A stretch of 64,000 bases of DNA. It comes from Alentia gelatinosa. Taxonomy: Eukaryota; Annelida; Polychaeta; Phyllodocida; Polynoidae. The notes beneath the pieces were generated by a model. The model ran no database searches and was not told where the DNA came from. It saw only the letters and a list, made by a program, of their open reading frames with translations. The stretch covers positions 45,754,028-45,818,027 of the forward strand of contig OX465580.1 in the NCBI GenBank assembly GCA_950022655.1, read 5' to 3'. Positions 30,490 through 41,700 of this stretch are shown one piece after another. The position numbers and the translations under genes were made by a program. Position 1 is the stretch's first letter, and every line of letters begins with the position of its first letter.

Positions 30490-31250
30490 GAATTTTGTTG
30501 CCTGCCGACCTGCTTGCGACCCTGTTAGCACTACTATGTATCCAGGCTTTTGTTTTAGGGATGGGGTTATACTTATTAGGGTATCTGGATATAGTGCTAT
30601 GGTTCTAGCAGCAAACCCCCTCCTGGGGGTCCAGGGGTAATTTCCATAGAAGACCTTGTATCATAAAAAGCTCTTCCCAGGATTTTGTTTTAAGGAGGGG
30701 GTTACATTATATGTTAAGCTATCTAGGAATATAGTCAGAGGTCTAGCAGCATGGCCCCACATGGTGGTCCAGGGAGCAGAGCCCCCAGGATCATATGGCA
30801 ATATTGCCAGAGGTTTAAGAAACCCTTAATGGGGTCCAGGCAAATCCCTCTGAAACATTTGGATTTCATAGATTACACAAGTTGTCCCCAGGTTTTTGTC
30901 TCAGGAAGGGGAAAATACATACCTGAGACCAGGTACCAGGGGTCCAGCATTAGGGTCCTCATAGGGGGCAAAGTTGGTGAAACCCCCTGGCTATACTTGG
31001 ATTCCACACTTATAAAAGCTATACCTCGGGTTATGTCTTGGGAAGATTTATACACCTGAGACTACCTGGGGAGATTGTCAGGGGTCAGTGGCAAATTCCA
31101 TCTGGTAGTCCAGGGGGCAAACCCCGTAAAGACTTGGATTTTGATACATTATACAAGTTGTTCCCAAGATCTTTTGGTTCAGGGAGGGGGTTACATACCT
31201 GAGAATACCTAGGAATATCAGTGGGGGTGCAGTGCCAAACACTGCATGAG
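30490..31250. repeat. Degenerate tandem repeat, units about 130-210 bp
   Basis: Five units begin with variants of CCAGGTTTTTGTCTCAGGAA followed by GGGGGTTACATACCTGAGA and TACCTAGGAATAT (starts near 30540, 30680, 30890, 31025 and 31155). Each also contains a GGGGTCCAGGGGGCAAACCC-like block. The units are strongly diverged, so this is an old array. No coding capacity is supported. Confidence 0.65.
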
Positions 31251-31290
31251 AACCACCATTTTACAAATATATGCGCCCAGCATATATAGG
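31233..31290. repeat. Solo end of the CACTGCACG MITE family
   Basis: CACTGCATGAGAACCACCAT followed by TTTAC and ATATATGCGCC is the left-end form of the family at 44881-45432, with two changes. No partner end was found within 1 kb. Confidence 0.5.
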
Positions 31291-31559
31291 GGTGGGATTT
31301 TTAAAACCTGCTAAATTGCCAAAATAAGCTTATTCAAGGTTCATGTTGTATAAACGTATCTCATGAATGCAAAAATGAAATTATTTGGTGTATCTTTTGA
31401 TAATCTTTCTTTCCAACATAGGGTTTTGTAGAGCTCTAAGGAAATTTTCCTTCCGAAAATCAACAAAAACTGTGTTTTTCTATTGATTTTTGCTTTGTTC
31501 AAAATCTGGGAGACACAATTTCGAGCAAATTGTATTTATTAACATGTTTAAAGCATATG

Positions 31560-32630
31560 TCATGAGAAGTGTAGACAATATAATTTTGAAAATTGGTAAA
31601 AGATTGAAAAAATATTAAAATGGTAAAAACTATCCAGGACCTTCAAATTTTCCAACATAGAGACCCATAGAGTATTTTGTTCAAGACCCCGACTTTCAGA
31701 GGAAAATACTAATGAGATATATATTGAGAAATTAATTTTTCTTTATTGTACAATGTTGACCAGAATCCTGACTGTGATACCTGAAAGTTTCAACACAATC
31801 GGATTATCTATCCTGATATCAGAACATTATGATCCCATGATAATATTTTTCCAAAAACATGGGTTGTTGGACAACACACCTCTAAAGGATGTGTAAAAGA
31901 AAAAATAATCATAATAGAATAACAAATATCATTGGTTATGTTTAGTACCCCTACCACTCATGAATACCCAGGTTGGTTTTTTTCTAAATAAAAATATATA
32001 CTTTTTATTGTTCAAAAACTGAACACGTGTAGTCCGACATCCCGGGGTGTCGGACAACACGCTGTTTTACAAGTTATGATTTTGGGGTTGTTTTTTATCA
32101 GTAATTGAGTGGTTTGTTTTGTGAAATATAGCTTATTATCATTTCATTAAAAATATAAAGTATTATAGCCTCAAATATTATTTTTCTCATTGTTCTGAGT
32201 AATTCTATTAATGTGTTGTCCGACACCCCTCGTGTTGTCCGACACCCCTGTGTTGCCCAACACCCCAAATATGGTTTAGAGCTTTTCTTTTAAATCTAAT
32301 ATATGAAAAAGGTATTTTGGATAAAATATAATGTGTGTCACCTTATAATATTAGTCATTCTTAAGTTATAAGCATTTATAACATTTCTTGAAATTTCAGA
32401 TATTTAGGGGGTTGGACAACATGCAGTATTATACACAACTTCAAAAGGCTCTCAAATCTAAACCATTGATCTGATTTTGTTGGAATAATATTTTTCTGGA
32501 ACGTACTTAGTGGGTGAGTAACATAAAATATAAAAAGAAGTATTATTCGGAAATTCTTTTTTTGCGTGTTTTATCCCAGGTTCAAAGCTGAATTTAGCAG
32601 GTTTCAAAAATCTGACCCATAGGTATGCTT
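31560..32630 (-). repeat. Unclassified repeat with GTTGTCCGACACC hairpins, copy 2
   Basis: Inverted relative to copy 1 (12741-13690) and similar along its length. It holds the motif at 31863-31882 (GGTTGTTGGACAACACACC), a hairpin at about 32027-32060 (arms GTCCGACATCCC and GGGGTGTCGGACAACAC) and a cluster at about 32215-32275 (GTGTTGTCCGACACCCC twice, then GTGTTGCCCAACACCCC). The outer end has GAATTTAGCAGGTTT. No ORF was seen. The hairpin words are better preserved between the copies than the sequence around them. Confidence 0.7.
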
Positions 32631-32736
32631 TTGCGTATACAAGGTCGTCCTAGACCCCGAGGACTCGTCATGCCTTATATGGACTGCCTACTTCACCGGT
32701 ATGGTGGTGGCACCATAAATATTAGAATTATTAAAG

Positions 32737-33001
32737 CATTACCCTATCCCCGGATAAAAGTAGAGAAGCAGTAGCTGGGAGTATAAAAATTTTATTGAAT
32801 TTTATGATAATAGAATTGATAAAATTATGTCGATCTTACTGGACAATCATATTAATATGTAATATGAATATGAATGGTAAGTAATATTACATAATGGTAA
32901 TTGACATTTAGAATAAAGGTCAATTAATATAAGTATAAAATATGATATACAATACAGTAGTATGAAAAATACGTAGGTAATTGTATATTATAATGAAATA
33001 G
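32737..33001 (-). repeat. B2 repeat of the tyrosine-recombinase element
   Basis: AT-rich 265-bp unit that starts CATTACCCTATCCCCGG and ends ATAATGAAATAG, matching 33246-33509 with one length difference in an A-run. It forms the outer 3' end of the element on the minus strand. Confidence 0.9.
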
Positions 33002-33047
33002 GCCTACGTGAGTAGGAAGAAAGAAGAGAATGGTTGAGGGTGGGTGG

Positions 33048-33245
33048 GACGAAAAAGTACTGTAGTACGTGTGTACTGCAGGACGGGTGGAGAAGAAGTG
33101 AGACCAGGGTCCGGACCGGGCTGTACCACGTGACCTCGGGGTAGGTGAGAAAGCCGCGAGGGGGCAGGAGGGGCGCCCGGGAGGCGCGGTAGAGGGGGAC
33201 ACCGGGGAGGCAATGATTACCCCTGAGCAACGCCCATGGGTATAC
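33048..33245 (-). repeat. A2 repeat of the tyrosine-recombinase element
   Basis: G-rich 198-bp unit, GACGAAAAAGTACTGTAGTA to CCCATGGGTATAC, repeated at 37648-37845. It joins directly to B1 as GGGTATAC-CATTACCC, the expected A2/B1 junction for a circular-junction template. Confidence 0.9.
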
Positions 33246-33509
33246 CATTACCCTATCCCCGGATAAAAGTAGAGAAGCAGTAGCTGGGAGTATAAAATTT
33301 TATTGAATTTTATGATAATAGAATTGATAAAATTATGTCGACCTTACTGGACGATCATATTAATATGTAATATGAATATGAATGGTAAGTAATATTACAT
33401 AATGGTAATTGACATGTAGAATAAAGGTCAATTAATATAAGTATAAAATATGATATACAATACAGTAGTATGAAAAATACGTAGGTAATTGTATATTATA
33501 ATGAAATAG
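33246..33509 (-). repeat. B1 repeat of the tyrosine-recombinase element
   Basis: Inner copy of the AT-rich repeat (compare 32737-33001). It lies about 40 bp after the recombinase stop codon (33551). Confidence 0.9.
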
Positions 33510-33550
33510 CCAAGAGCCAATGTAAGGAGAGGGGGGGTGGGAAGAAATTA

Positions 33551-34557
33551 TTAAGAATTGTTATTGAGGGACCTAATCAAAGCCTGGTTCACAGCCTTGG
33601 CATCAGTGTCTTTGATGTAGGTCCGGTGGGCATTCGACTTCCAGCCCCCGTACCGCTGGATGGCGAGTTCCGGCATACCAGCCTGGAATGCCTGCGTCGC
33701 GGCAGCCTTCCGGAGGCTGTGGAGTGTGTAGGTAGGGGGCTGGTTTGCCGCCTGGAGGAGGGACTTCCATTCCTTCGACAGGGTTCTCGTAGTGAGTATT
33801 TCTCCGTTTGCTAGGCTGAGGAATGGAGCCGTAGGGTCGGCCGTAGGAGCGGCTGCGAGCATGGTCCTGATGGCGCGCACCGGGCACGAAGACAGTTCGG
33901 GGGATGCTTGTATCACCACTGTATTTTCCTCCTCCGCCTTCTGCATATTTTTCGCGGCTTTCACCCGTATTGATGCTTGAGTGGGCGTGACGACCACGTC
34001 TCCTGTCACGCCGGGTCGTACTTTGCCGTAGATGGTGGAGCTACTTCGCTTTGCCGCAGCGCGGCAAAGAAGATGATCAGAACCGCGGCCTGCAGCCCAA
34101 TGTGTATCGGGGAATCGGTCAGGGCCGTGAGGGCCGCTCTGAAGACGTCCATTGGGAATGGCGGCTTGACGTTGGGATGGTATTCCTTGTTCCGTCTCAT
34201 GGCATCCAGCGCGCACTTTACCCGGAAGTCCTCCGTCTCCGCGACATCGCCGCCCGTCAGCCGGAGGTGCGACCGCACGTGCGACAGCTGGTTCGCGACC
34301 GTCGCAGGGGAGGGGGAATGGCCCGCGACATACTCTAGGTACGCCATGGTAAAGCTCACGGTGGGTCTCTGGGGGTCCGCCCCCATCCTCCGGCAGAAGG
34401 CTAGGTAGGTCGCGACGGCACTCCGCTGGTTCGCGACCGTTCCGGGGGCACGCGCCTCGCATTGCCGCGCAGATGCCCTCGTCTGGAGTGATCGTAGCGC
34501 CGGATCTGCATGCGAGAACAGGGTAGAAAGAAGTGTGAGTGCAGGGAATAACTTCAA
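33551..34557 (-). pseudogene. Tyrosine recombinase of the DIRS-order element
   Basis: This enzyme integrates the element by strand exchange instead of a DDE integrase. The N-terminal part reads in the frame 34557-34006, with a SAM-like core-binding region (V-A-N-Q-R-S-A-V-A-T-Y-L-A-F-C and V-S-F-T-M-A-Y-L-E-Y-V) and the first catalytic Arg in F-F-A-A-L-R-Q-S-E. The C-terminal part reads in the other frame to 33551, with L-H-S-L-R-K-A-A-A-T (the H-x-x-R pair) and G-G-W-K-S-N-A-H-R-T-Y-I (final His/Trp region and the nucleophile Tyr). All four key residues are visible. A frameshift near 34006-34030 splits the gene. It follows RNase H with almost no gap. Confidence 0.85.
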
Positions 34558-34589
34558 CGAGAGAGTGAAAGTTTATATAATTAACGGCC

Positions 34590-36120
34590 GTGGCAAAGTC
34601 TCTCGAGGTCAGGTGGGCTCGGCTGAGGGCGTCTGCTACGGTGTTAAGTACCCCAGGGACGTGTGTGTACACGTAATCCACCTGGAGTCTGGCTTGTACC
34701 GTCCAGGCCTGACGGGCACACTCGGCCAGGACGGGGTTCCTGGCACGCCCTGACCTGAGTGCCTGGAAGGTTCCCATGTTATCGCAATACACTTCCATAC
34801 GGGTCCCTCGGTCGCGATCCGTGAGGAAAGTGCACATGGCGTAAACCGTGTTGAGGGCCTCGAGCTCCGCGATGCAGTCCACGGGGTCCTCCACGGGGCA
34901 GACTTTCCCGGAATAGTATCTACCATCCGTGCCCCCTATTCCGCTCAGGCACGCGTCCACTATGATGCACTTGGTGGGAGGCCCTCGAGGTATCAGGGCA
35001 TGGCCGTTCCATCCCTCGGCGAACCGCAGGAACCACTGGAGGTCCTGCCGCATCTCCGAGTTGATGTTCATGTAGAAACCGGCCATTCCCGGAGGGCCTC
35101 GAGCAGTTTGCTGATGAACGGTCGGGCCGGCCGTATACACTTGGCGACGTGGAAGACCCGACCGAGGACCGACTGAAGCTGTCGTTTCGTCAGCGATCGT
35201 TTGGAGGAGACGGCCCGTACGTGCTCCCGCATATCTTGTAGCTTGTCCCGGGGGATACTGAGGGACATATCCACGGAGTTTATGACTATGCCGAGCCATG
35301 TCACAACCCGGCTCGGGGCTGGGCTTTTTCCCTGGCCTCGGGGAGGCCCAATTCCTTGAAGAGCGCTCGCGCTGTCTCAAAGTCGGTGGCCGCCTTGTCG
35401 GCCGTCAGGGAGAGGATGATAAGGTCATCCAGGTACATCGCGGCATCGACCCCCTTCTGACCGAGGATTTTAACGATGGCATCTGCCACGCACTGCATGT
35501 GGTAGGAGGAGGCGCGGGCACCGAACGGCATGGCCGTGTCACAGTAGTACCCCTCCTCCCACGCGAAACAGAGCAGAGACCAGTCGAGGGGGTCGCACCG
35601 GAAGTTCTTGTATGCCCGGGCGATATCGATCGTGGACATATAGCTCCCCGGCCCCGAGGCCACCAGGCGACCGAAGAAGCCATCGACGGTCGGGAGGCCA
35701 TGTTCTCTCTCTTCACCGTAGACAGAGTTTTTGACGATATAGCCGTTAACGCTCGATTCCTTGCTCGATTCTTCACGCGTGTCATTAACGGCGACACGTG
35801 GCACCACGGGAGAAAGGGGGGGTCCTCGAATGGACCCATGAGGTTGGAATGCCCCTTCTCCTTGTCGATGAACTTCGCTATCTGGTCCGGGTATCCCGTG
35901 GCACTGGGATGGTTAGGCACTCCCCGCGTGTCGGTAACCGGGCCGGCGTACCCCAGGGGAAACCCGAACCTAACGAAATCAATCAGCTCCTCCTTTCCGG
36001 GGATACCCGAGAGGTACCGGATCCAGACTGGGATGTTGAGATCAGTCGGGATCTCGAAACGGGCCCCGAGGGCGTTGGGCATCCCCGTGCGCCGCACCTG
36101 GTCGTATATGTCGGCGTGTC
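34590..36120 (-). pseudogene. Reverse transcriptase and RNase H of the DIRS-order element
   Basis: The frame 36097-35780 gives the RT N-terminal block V-R-F-G-F-P-L-G-Y-A-G-P, N-H-P-S-A and M-G-P-F-E-D-P-P-F, typical of DIRS-type RT. The frame 35807-35301 gives S-T-I-D-I-A-R-A-Y-K-N-F (motif A), M-P-F-G-A-R-A-S-S and the catalytic M-Y-L-D-D-L-I-I-L (L-D-D in place of Y-x-D-D). A further frame (35304-35068) gives the thumb, K-R-S-L-T-K-R-Q-L-Q-S-V-L-G. RNase H is in the frame ending at 33551: I-I-V-D-A-C-L-S-G-I-G-G, E-L-E-A-L-N-T, V-Y-C-D-N-M and Y-T-H-V-P-G-V-L-N-T-V-A-D-A-L-S-R. At least three frameshifts separate the parts; catalytic residues remain. Confidence 0.85.
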
Positions 36121-36148
36121 CCGGCAGCCCGGGGGCTGAGAAGTGGGG

Positions 36149-37560
36149 CTAGTGGGCCTGCCTGTGTCCGGCGAACGTGCCGGGGTCGGTCCGGACTCCG
36201 GGAGAGGGAATTCCGGTTTCGCAGAACTCCCTAACGGCAGCGAAGTCGATTCGTAGATTATTGTTGCCGTCCTCCCAGGGCAATTGCCGAGCCAATTGCT
36301 CCGAATCCCCGCCGTCGCCCCTATACACGGGAGTGTATTCCTCGGGGGGGCGGGTTTTCCTGCTGGTGTGAGTCCCCCAAGTGCTCGGCACGCGGTGTTG
36401 TTGTCACGTGGGGTGTTACGTCACAGGTCGTGCACTCCCTGACCGGAGCCCCTCGCTGAGTGCACTCGTACTGGGTCCGAGGGGTGTAACACGCGCCACA
36501 CTCAGTCGCGGGGCGCGTCCGGTCCGTTTTTTTAAGCCGCCGTGTGTTGTTTCTGCACTCCTGAGAGGTCCGTGGTGCGGAGCGTGTGTCCGGCCTGCGG
36601 CATCCGGCGTGGGGCAGGTGCAGGTGTTGGTGCAGCACTCTCATACCCGCCACCGTACAACAGCTTCCTGTTGCACGCGTGTATGGAGTGCGTGCACATC
36701 CTGCCGACCGAATCACAAAAGGAGCACACGTGCAGCCATTTGATTCCGCCATCTTGGTGGCCGTTCCGCTGGCGGCACCCCTTCTCTGAGTTGAATGCCC
36801 GGCACGGCAGCTCCCGTCCCCCGGCCTTGCCCGTGTCTTGACCGTCGTGCACCGTCGTAGTCGCCGTCATCGCGAGCCGGACCCGCTCGTCTTGTATACG
36901 CACGTGGTCGGACCAGTATATTCTCCCGGCCTCGACCTGGTCAAATATGAACTACGACCAACGCCTGACTCCGGCCCACGGCCGTGTCTGGGCGTCGATG
37001 GAGACCTGGGACAGGTGGCGGTACATGTCCCTCCTATCCTCCTCGGGGACAGCCCGGTGGTCCTCCATCATTACCAGGAAGGCGCTAACATACTCCATGG
37101 GGCCGAGCGTGCCCCTGACCTCAAGCCTCTGATTCACGGTGAACAGGCCCTCACATTCGACATACATATACGGTTTAGACAGTAATCTAACGGTATGGAG
37201 ATCTGAACTAAACCTACCGGCCGTGCGGTCGTGTCGGAGTCCTTCACGGTCGAGTTCTTTCTGGAGGAATTCCTCTGGGAGGTACCAGTCGCGACGTTGC
37301 CTGGGCGCTGGGAGACGGGATGCCTGATCGTGGGCCCAATCCCTGGTCCGGTCCTCCGCGACGGTGCGTACCTCTCGCGACGGTCGCCGGTTGTGATGCC
37401 CTCGATGGTGATTTCGCCCGTTGAAGTCCCTTTATCACCTCCAGTATCTGAGCGACATTCCCCTCCAGAGCCGTTATTCTCGACGTCTTGACCGTCGAGC
37501 CTGCGGTGCCTGAGACGTGCTAGGCACGGGGGTGTTCCTGGTATTCGGCATTTCCACTCT
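36149..37560 (-). pseudogene. Gag-like ORF of the DIRS-order element
   Basis: Broken minus frames cover this region. The clearest part (36903-36700) reads L-P-C-R-A-F-N-S-E-K-G-C-R-Q-R-N, then W-L-H-V-C-S-F-C and a further C: a Cys/His cluster like the putative zinc-binding site in DIRS and Ngaro Gag-like proteins. Upstream, 37167-36952 reads G-P-M-E-Y-V-S-A-F-L-V-M-M-E-D-H, the helical part. Downstream, 36391-36149 leads into the RT start. The exact start codon cannot be set because of frame changes. The protein probably packages element RNA. Confidence 0.65.
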
Positions 37561-37647
37561 TCTCTATCGTTCTATCGTACTCTATCGTATGTATGGTGTG
37601 CTGGCCTATACTCGGGGAGTATTGGGCTGCGAGCACGTGGCCAAAGA

Positions 37648-37845
37648 GACGAAAAAGTACTGTAGTACGTGTGTACTGCAGGACGGGTGGAGAAGAAGTG
37701 AGACTGGGGTCCGGACCGGGCTGTACCACGTGACCTCGTGGTAGGTGAGAAAGCCGCGAGGGGGCAGGAGGGGCGCCCGGGAGGCGCGGTAGAGGGGGAC
37801 ACCGGGGAGGCAATGATTACCCCTGAGCAATGCCCATGGGTATAC
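37648..37845 (-). repeat. A1 repeat of the tyrosine-recombinase element
   Basis: Outer 5' copy of the 198-bp A repeat. It ends at GGGTATAC, after which unrelated sequence (AATTGCCTCC) begins, fixing the 5' boundary of the element at 37845. No target duplication was seen, as expected for this class. Confidence 0.9.
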
Positions 37846-40759
37846 AATTGCCTCCGGAATATTATCGGTGACTGTCGAGGATTAGTTAAATCAGATACTA
37901 TTCCATATATAGCCGCCGCGATCAGAATATCCGACGACGACTGTTTGCAAGATTGAGCTATCTGACAGACACGATAATCTCTCGATTTCTACCCACTCTT
38001 CCATTTGCCTCTCCACTTCAATTAAAATCCTACACGAAATGATAATACAAACTCCAGATAATTAATCATTAAGAGAACATCTATATGAATCGCATCTATG
38101 CTGAATCTCCTCCGTTCTACTTCTAGGAACCCTCAGCTTTAGCCCTATGACAACCCGAGTCAGACCTATTTAGCTTCCTATTGCCCGTTCATTCTGTTCG
38201 GGCCACGCGCCAAATAGAAGCTGACAAGGGAAAAATCACTTGATACAGTCCAATATGGTGCAGCCATTTCCTATTATGTACAAGCAAAAACAATGGGACG
38301 GTAAATTGTATACAAATCTGGCAGCAGATACAAGATATATATCGGATTGCAATATGAGACGCTGTCACACCCGTGAAATGCAAGATTATTGTGGACAATG
38401 CTACTCGGTGGAGCTTCGCTGTCAGACTTTATTTCGCTGCTGTGTTTGTGCTCAGTCAGGCGGGCTTACCCACAACCAGACCAGGGACCGGCTTTCAACC
38501 ATTACAAATCACTTCTCAGCATGACACGGACTAACGCGTCCACCCCCAGTGATACCACGATCCTTCACCTTCACCGGCTTTATCATCCACCCTCAGGCGA
38601 CCTCCCGAGGGCCCTCAGCACAGTGCCCTTTGTTCTGTTTCCAGGAGGACGAGTGGTAACCCTAAGTCCTGGGGATAGGGGTCAATCTGCAGCGTGTTTC
38701 CCGCGCGCCAGGCAAATCCCAGGTTTTGCGGGGATCGGAAGGAGAGAGGATAGAGGATGGGGGTGATCTGTCTGGGGCTGTCAGGGAGCTGCTGAGGCAT
38801 TAACACCACACCCGTCTCTTCACTCCTGCAAGGATGCTTAATAACGCCCCTAGGGTCCTCCAGCAGCTACCAGACCTCCACCCGAGGCTCTTGTGCTTGC
38901 GGCTTCTCCTCACGTGGGGTCAACGTTCGCCCTCCTCTTTTCCGGTAATGATATCCCCGCCCCCTCAGCCAGACACTAGCACCCTACAACTATATGGATG
39001 CCGCCCCCGACTGTGAATCAAAAATTAAACCTGACAGCATCCGCCATAAACAAGGCATGATTATATAGAAGCGGGGCTATAGTAGGCGGCAGCGGGGTAC
39101 GGAGCATATATATTATACTGTCTAATGGAGATTTCCGGCCGACTTTACTGGCACATGAACTCATCTGTTTATATTTTTTACTTTCATCTATTTTATCAGA
39201 AGTTGGAAACGAGAGAATAGCGCTTGGAAAATATGTTGTTTGACCTTTCCCCGTTCTCATTGAAATACATGAATCCCCAGCTGCCTAAATGGGGTTTCTT
39301 TTAAATGTTACTTACCATATTCCTGCAAATGTTGGACGTTCATCTGAGCATATACGTACAGATAAACTATAGGAAGTACTCCCTGAGGATCTTACTAATC
39401 ATAAAAGACCCGGCCCTCATCCATGCAGTGAGCGCAAGCATTGGATTGGCAGCCACGCCTGCCTCAACACTGTTCCGAATAAAAGGTTGGTATGGTTTGG
39501 TCACATACGGTGTTTGCGGTGTGCGACTGGAACCAAGCTATGTTCTATGTAGGTTCTGAAAGCAGAAATACGTAATAAGAAATAATCATACCTTAATAAA
39601 TTGATAAGGAAGTCTAGCTCTATGGTCGTTTTTCTTTTCTCTTTTAAGGATACACATGAAAGGAAATAAGAAAATGGAGTTTGAAGTGCATGAAATAGCC
39701 TAGAAGCTTGGCCTATGTGCTCACTCACATTTTAGGCCAGGTAATACCCGCCAATATATGATACATTATGGGTAACGCCTCCGTGTTTACACTGGTTTAG
39801 CACGAAATGACGCACACTCGAAGCAGTTTAAAAAATCAGAGAGTGACAGACACATCCAGCTCGTGGTTCAAGGTGGCTGCAGACCCCACCCCACAAGAAC
39901 TATCATACTGTAGCTCTGGTGGCCAATGTAGGGCAGGCATGTTTCTAGGGTGGTCAGTGGACATGTCACATATCGCTGGAGACGGTCCCCGCGCCTCACT
40001 TAAATCAGAGAAGATGGCATAGACCCATGGGATAGACTTGAGTGGCCTGCTGGTTATTACTATGTGGAGGAGCGCTTCATACCATAGATGGATGGACAAC
40101 TCATACATGCTTATATCATGTATAAGGAGCAAGTTCACACAAATACACAGAGACACAGCTACAGAGATACACAGAGTGACAGACATAGAGGTACAGATAC
40201 ACACAGATAAAAGGCAGATAAATATGCACTGACAGACAATGGCATGCGCTGTGTGAAGAGAGAGACTTCCAGTCACACACTGGCCTACACTGTCAGATAA
40301 ATCCTTGTCTCTCTCTCTCGCCTTGTTTGTAAACACACAGTAATATCATTTTGTGTGAATGTTGATGACTAATTAGTTTAACTTACATCAGCTATATACC
40401 ATGTAATGTTATGAACATCAGTCTCACACCACCACTACCAAGTATCATACTGTGACAGGGTCGTTTCAGTTCAAAACGCCCTTAACAAAAGGAAACTGAT
40501 ATAAAATAAAAATTGCGGTGCTAGCAAATCTCTTCGGTAGAAATTATGCCTAGTTCATACCACAATTTGTAATCTGTATCACAAGTCATTATAATTAACC
40601 CGGCCACACGCCCAACGGTCATGTAAAGCTGTGTATTTTATGCACGCCATCTAATCAAGATATCTCCATATAACCAATTTGATCTGATGTATAAATTTCA
40701 GTTTCATTATTACAAAGTTATACTTTTCATACTTGTTGATATACCGTAAAATGATATGG
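37846..40759. other. Non-coding stretch of about 2.9 kb
   Basis: No gene or repeat was recognised. Open frames such as 38389-38766 (+) and 39836-40336 (-) have no domain signature, and the latter is dominated by low-complexity ACACAGA-type sequence near 40140-40210. Nothing else stands out. Confidence 0.5.
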
Positions 40760-40769
40760 TGGTACAGGT

Positions 40770-41560
40770 GAGGTCAGAAAAAATCGTGGCAGTGGAATCG
40801 CAGGTTTCTGCGATTCCGTCTATGACACCTCACTATAGGCTGCGATTGAAAACACCAATCGTAGAGGTCCCTGTCATAGGGTATCGTAGCCTATTGGGAA
40901 GATATCATGGTCATCGAGGATGATTCACAGATTGGATCACGGTTTTGGTCGTAAACGTACGACCTTTGTACGATACGATCAAATGAGAATGGCAAATATT
41001 GTTACATAAACATTGACCTACATCGTGCAAATGGTCTTATATCGTCCAAAATCGTCCTAATGTACGACACCTCCAAAGGGTGTCGTGTGTGTCGATTCAT
41101 GCATCAATTTCATTTACTCAGGTCCAACATTAAGATATATATAATTCCATAAAGCACTTAAGGCCATTGGTAATATAAGAAATAAACAAGATATAAGAAA
41201 TACAAGCCATATATATGATATTATATATATGGCTTGAATATCAGTAAGCTGAATCATCGTTAATACTGGAACCCAATATGTCAGTTGTGTGGATGGGAAG
41301 GGGGGTGCATGGCTTCCACATCCCTTACAATCTATGTTAGTGATACAATAATTTGTTCGATTTGAACGATTCATGTGTCTCCCTATGATCTATTTTATGT
41401 AACCAAATTTGACGAGGATTGGCCACAAGGTCATATATTGTTTGATAGATCGCATCGTACAATGGTCGTATCGTTCAGAATTTATGTAACAGACCCTTGG
41501 GACCTCCTGATGGGCTACGAAATGGCCATCGGGTAGTATGTCATAGACCATCTGCGTAGA
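40770..41560. repeat. Diverged inverted-repeat region rich in TCGTA/TACGA words
   Basis: The left part holds TTGTTACATAAACATTG, GTCTATGACA, GGTCCC and many TACGA words. The right part holds the inverted TTTATGTAACAGACC, TGTCATAGAC and GGGACC words. A short perfect hairpin GGAATCGCA ... TGCGATTCC lies at about 40793-40816. This looks like an old palindromic DNA element of about 0.8 kb, but the arms are too diverged to set ends. Confidence 0.35.
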
Positions 41561-41564
41561 GGGG

Positions 41565-41700
41565 TGAGGAGTTAGCTCAGTTGTTAGGGCACTGGACTGG
41601 TATCCCCAAGGTTGTAGGTTCGAGTCCCACCCCCGGCAGTGGTATATTTACTGCTATATCAGAGGCCAATCCTTCTCATACCATGTCTATGTGGTGTTGG
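41565..41700 (+). mobile_element. tRNA-derived SINE (tRNA-like head)
   Basis: An A box (TTAGCTCAGTTG, 41572-41583) and B box (GGTTCGAGTCC, 41618-41628) lie at tRNA spacing, with a D stem GCTC/GGGC. The acceptor arm does not pair (GAGGAGT against CCCCGGC) and the anticodon arm is poor, so it is not a working tRNA. A non-tRNA body follows (TGGTATATTTACTGC and on). The 3' end is not clear. Confidence 0.6.

Larger units (their letters stand above)
32737..37845 (-). mobile_element. Tyrosine-recombinase retrotransposon with split direct repeats (PAT/Ngaro-like)
   Basis: A 5.1-kb element on the minus strand with the layout A1 - ORFs - B1 - A2 - B2. A1 is 37648-37845, B1 is 33246-33509, A2 is 33048-33245 and B2 is 32737-33001. 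A1 and A2 are both 198 bp and differ at about four positions; B1 and B2 are 264 and 265 bp. This is the split-direct-repeat plan of PAT and Ngaro elements, thought to template a circular intermediate. Internal ORFs read Gag, then RT-RNase H, then tyrosine recombinase, the order of DIRS-class elements. I saw neither the methyltransferase of DIRS/PAT nor the hydrolase of Ngaro. GC content is high inside the ORFs and low in the B repeats. Frameshifts in every ORF show that this copy is inactive. Confidence 0.9.

Noticed and set aside
30490..31250. CRISPR-like array
   Set aside because: Units are long, strongly diverged and without uniform spacers; this is a degenerate tandem repeat in a eukaryotic genome.
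34030..34560. Middle part of the 609-codon minus frame 33551-35380 as coding
   Set aside because: Between RNase H and the recombinase C-terminus this frame is arginine/glycine-rich noise, while the overlapping frame 34006-34557 shows the true recombinase core.
35298..36152. Plus-strand open frame of 284 codons
   Set aside because: It lies antisense to the clear DIRS-type RT (L-D-D, M-P-F-G-A-R) and has no domain pattern; it is a shadow caused by GC-rich codon use.
36321..36903. Several overlapping plus-strand frames (36381-36841)
   Set aside because: They are antisense to the Gag-like zinc cluster frame and have no motifs.
41572..41640. Possible functional tRNA gene (A and B boxes at tRNA spacing)
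   Set aside because: Acceptor arm does not pair and the anticodon stem is poor; a non-tRNA body follows. Called a SINE head instead.
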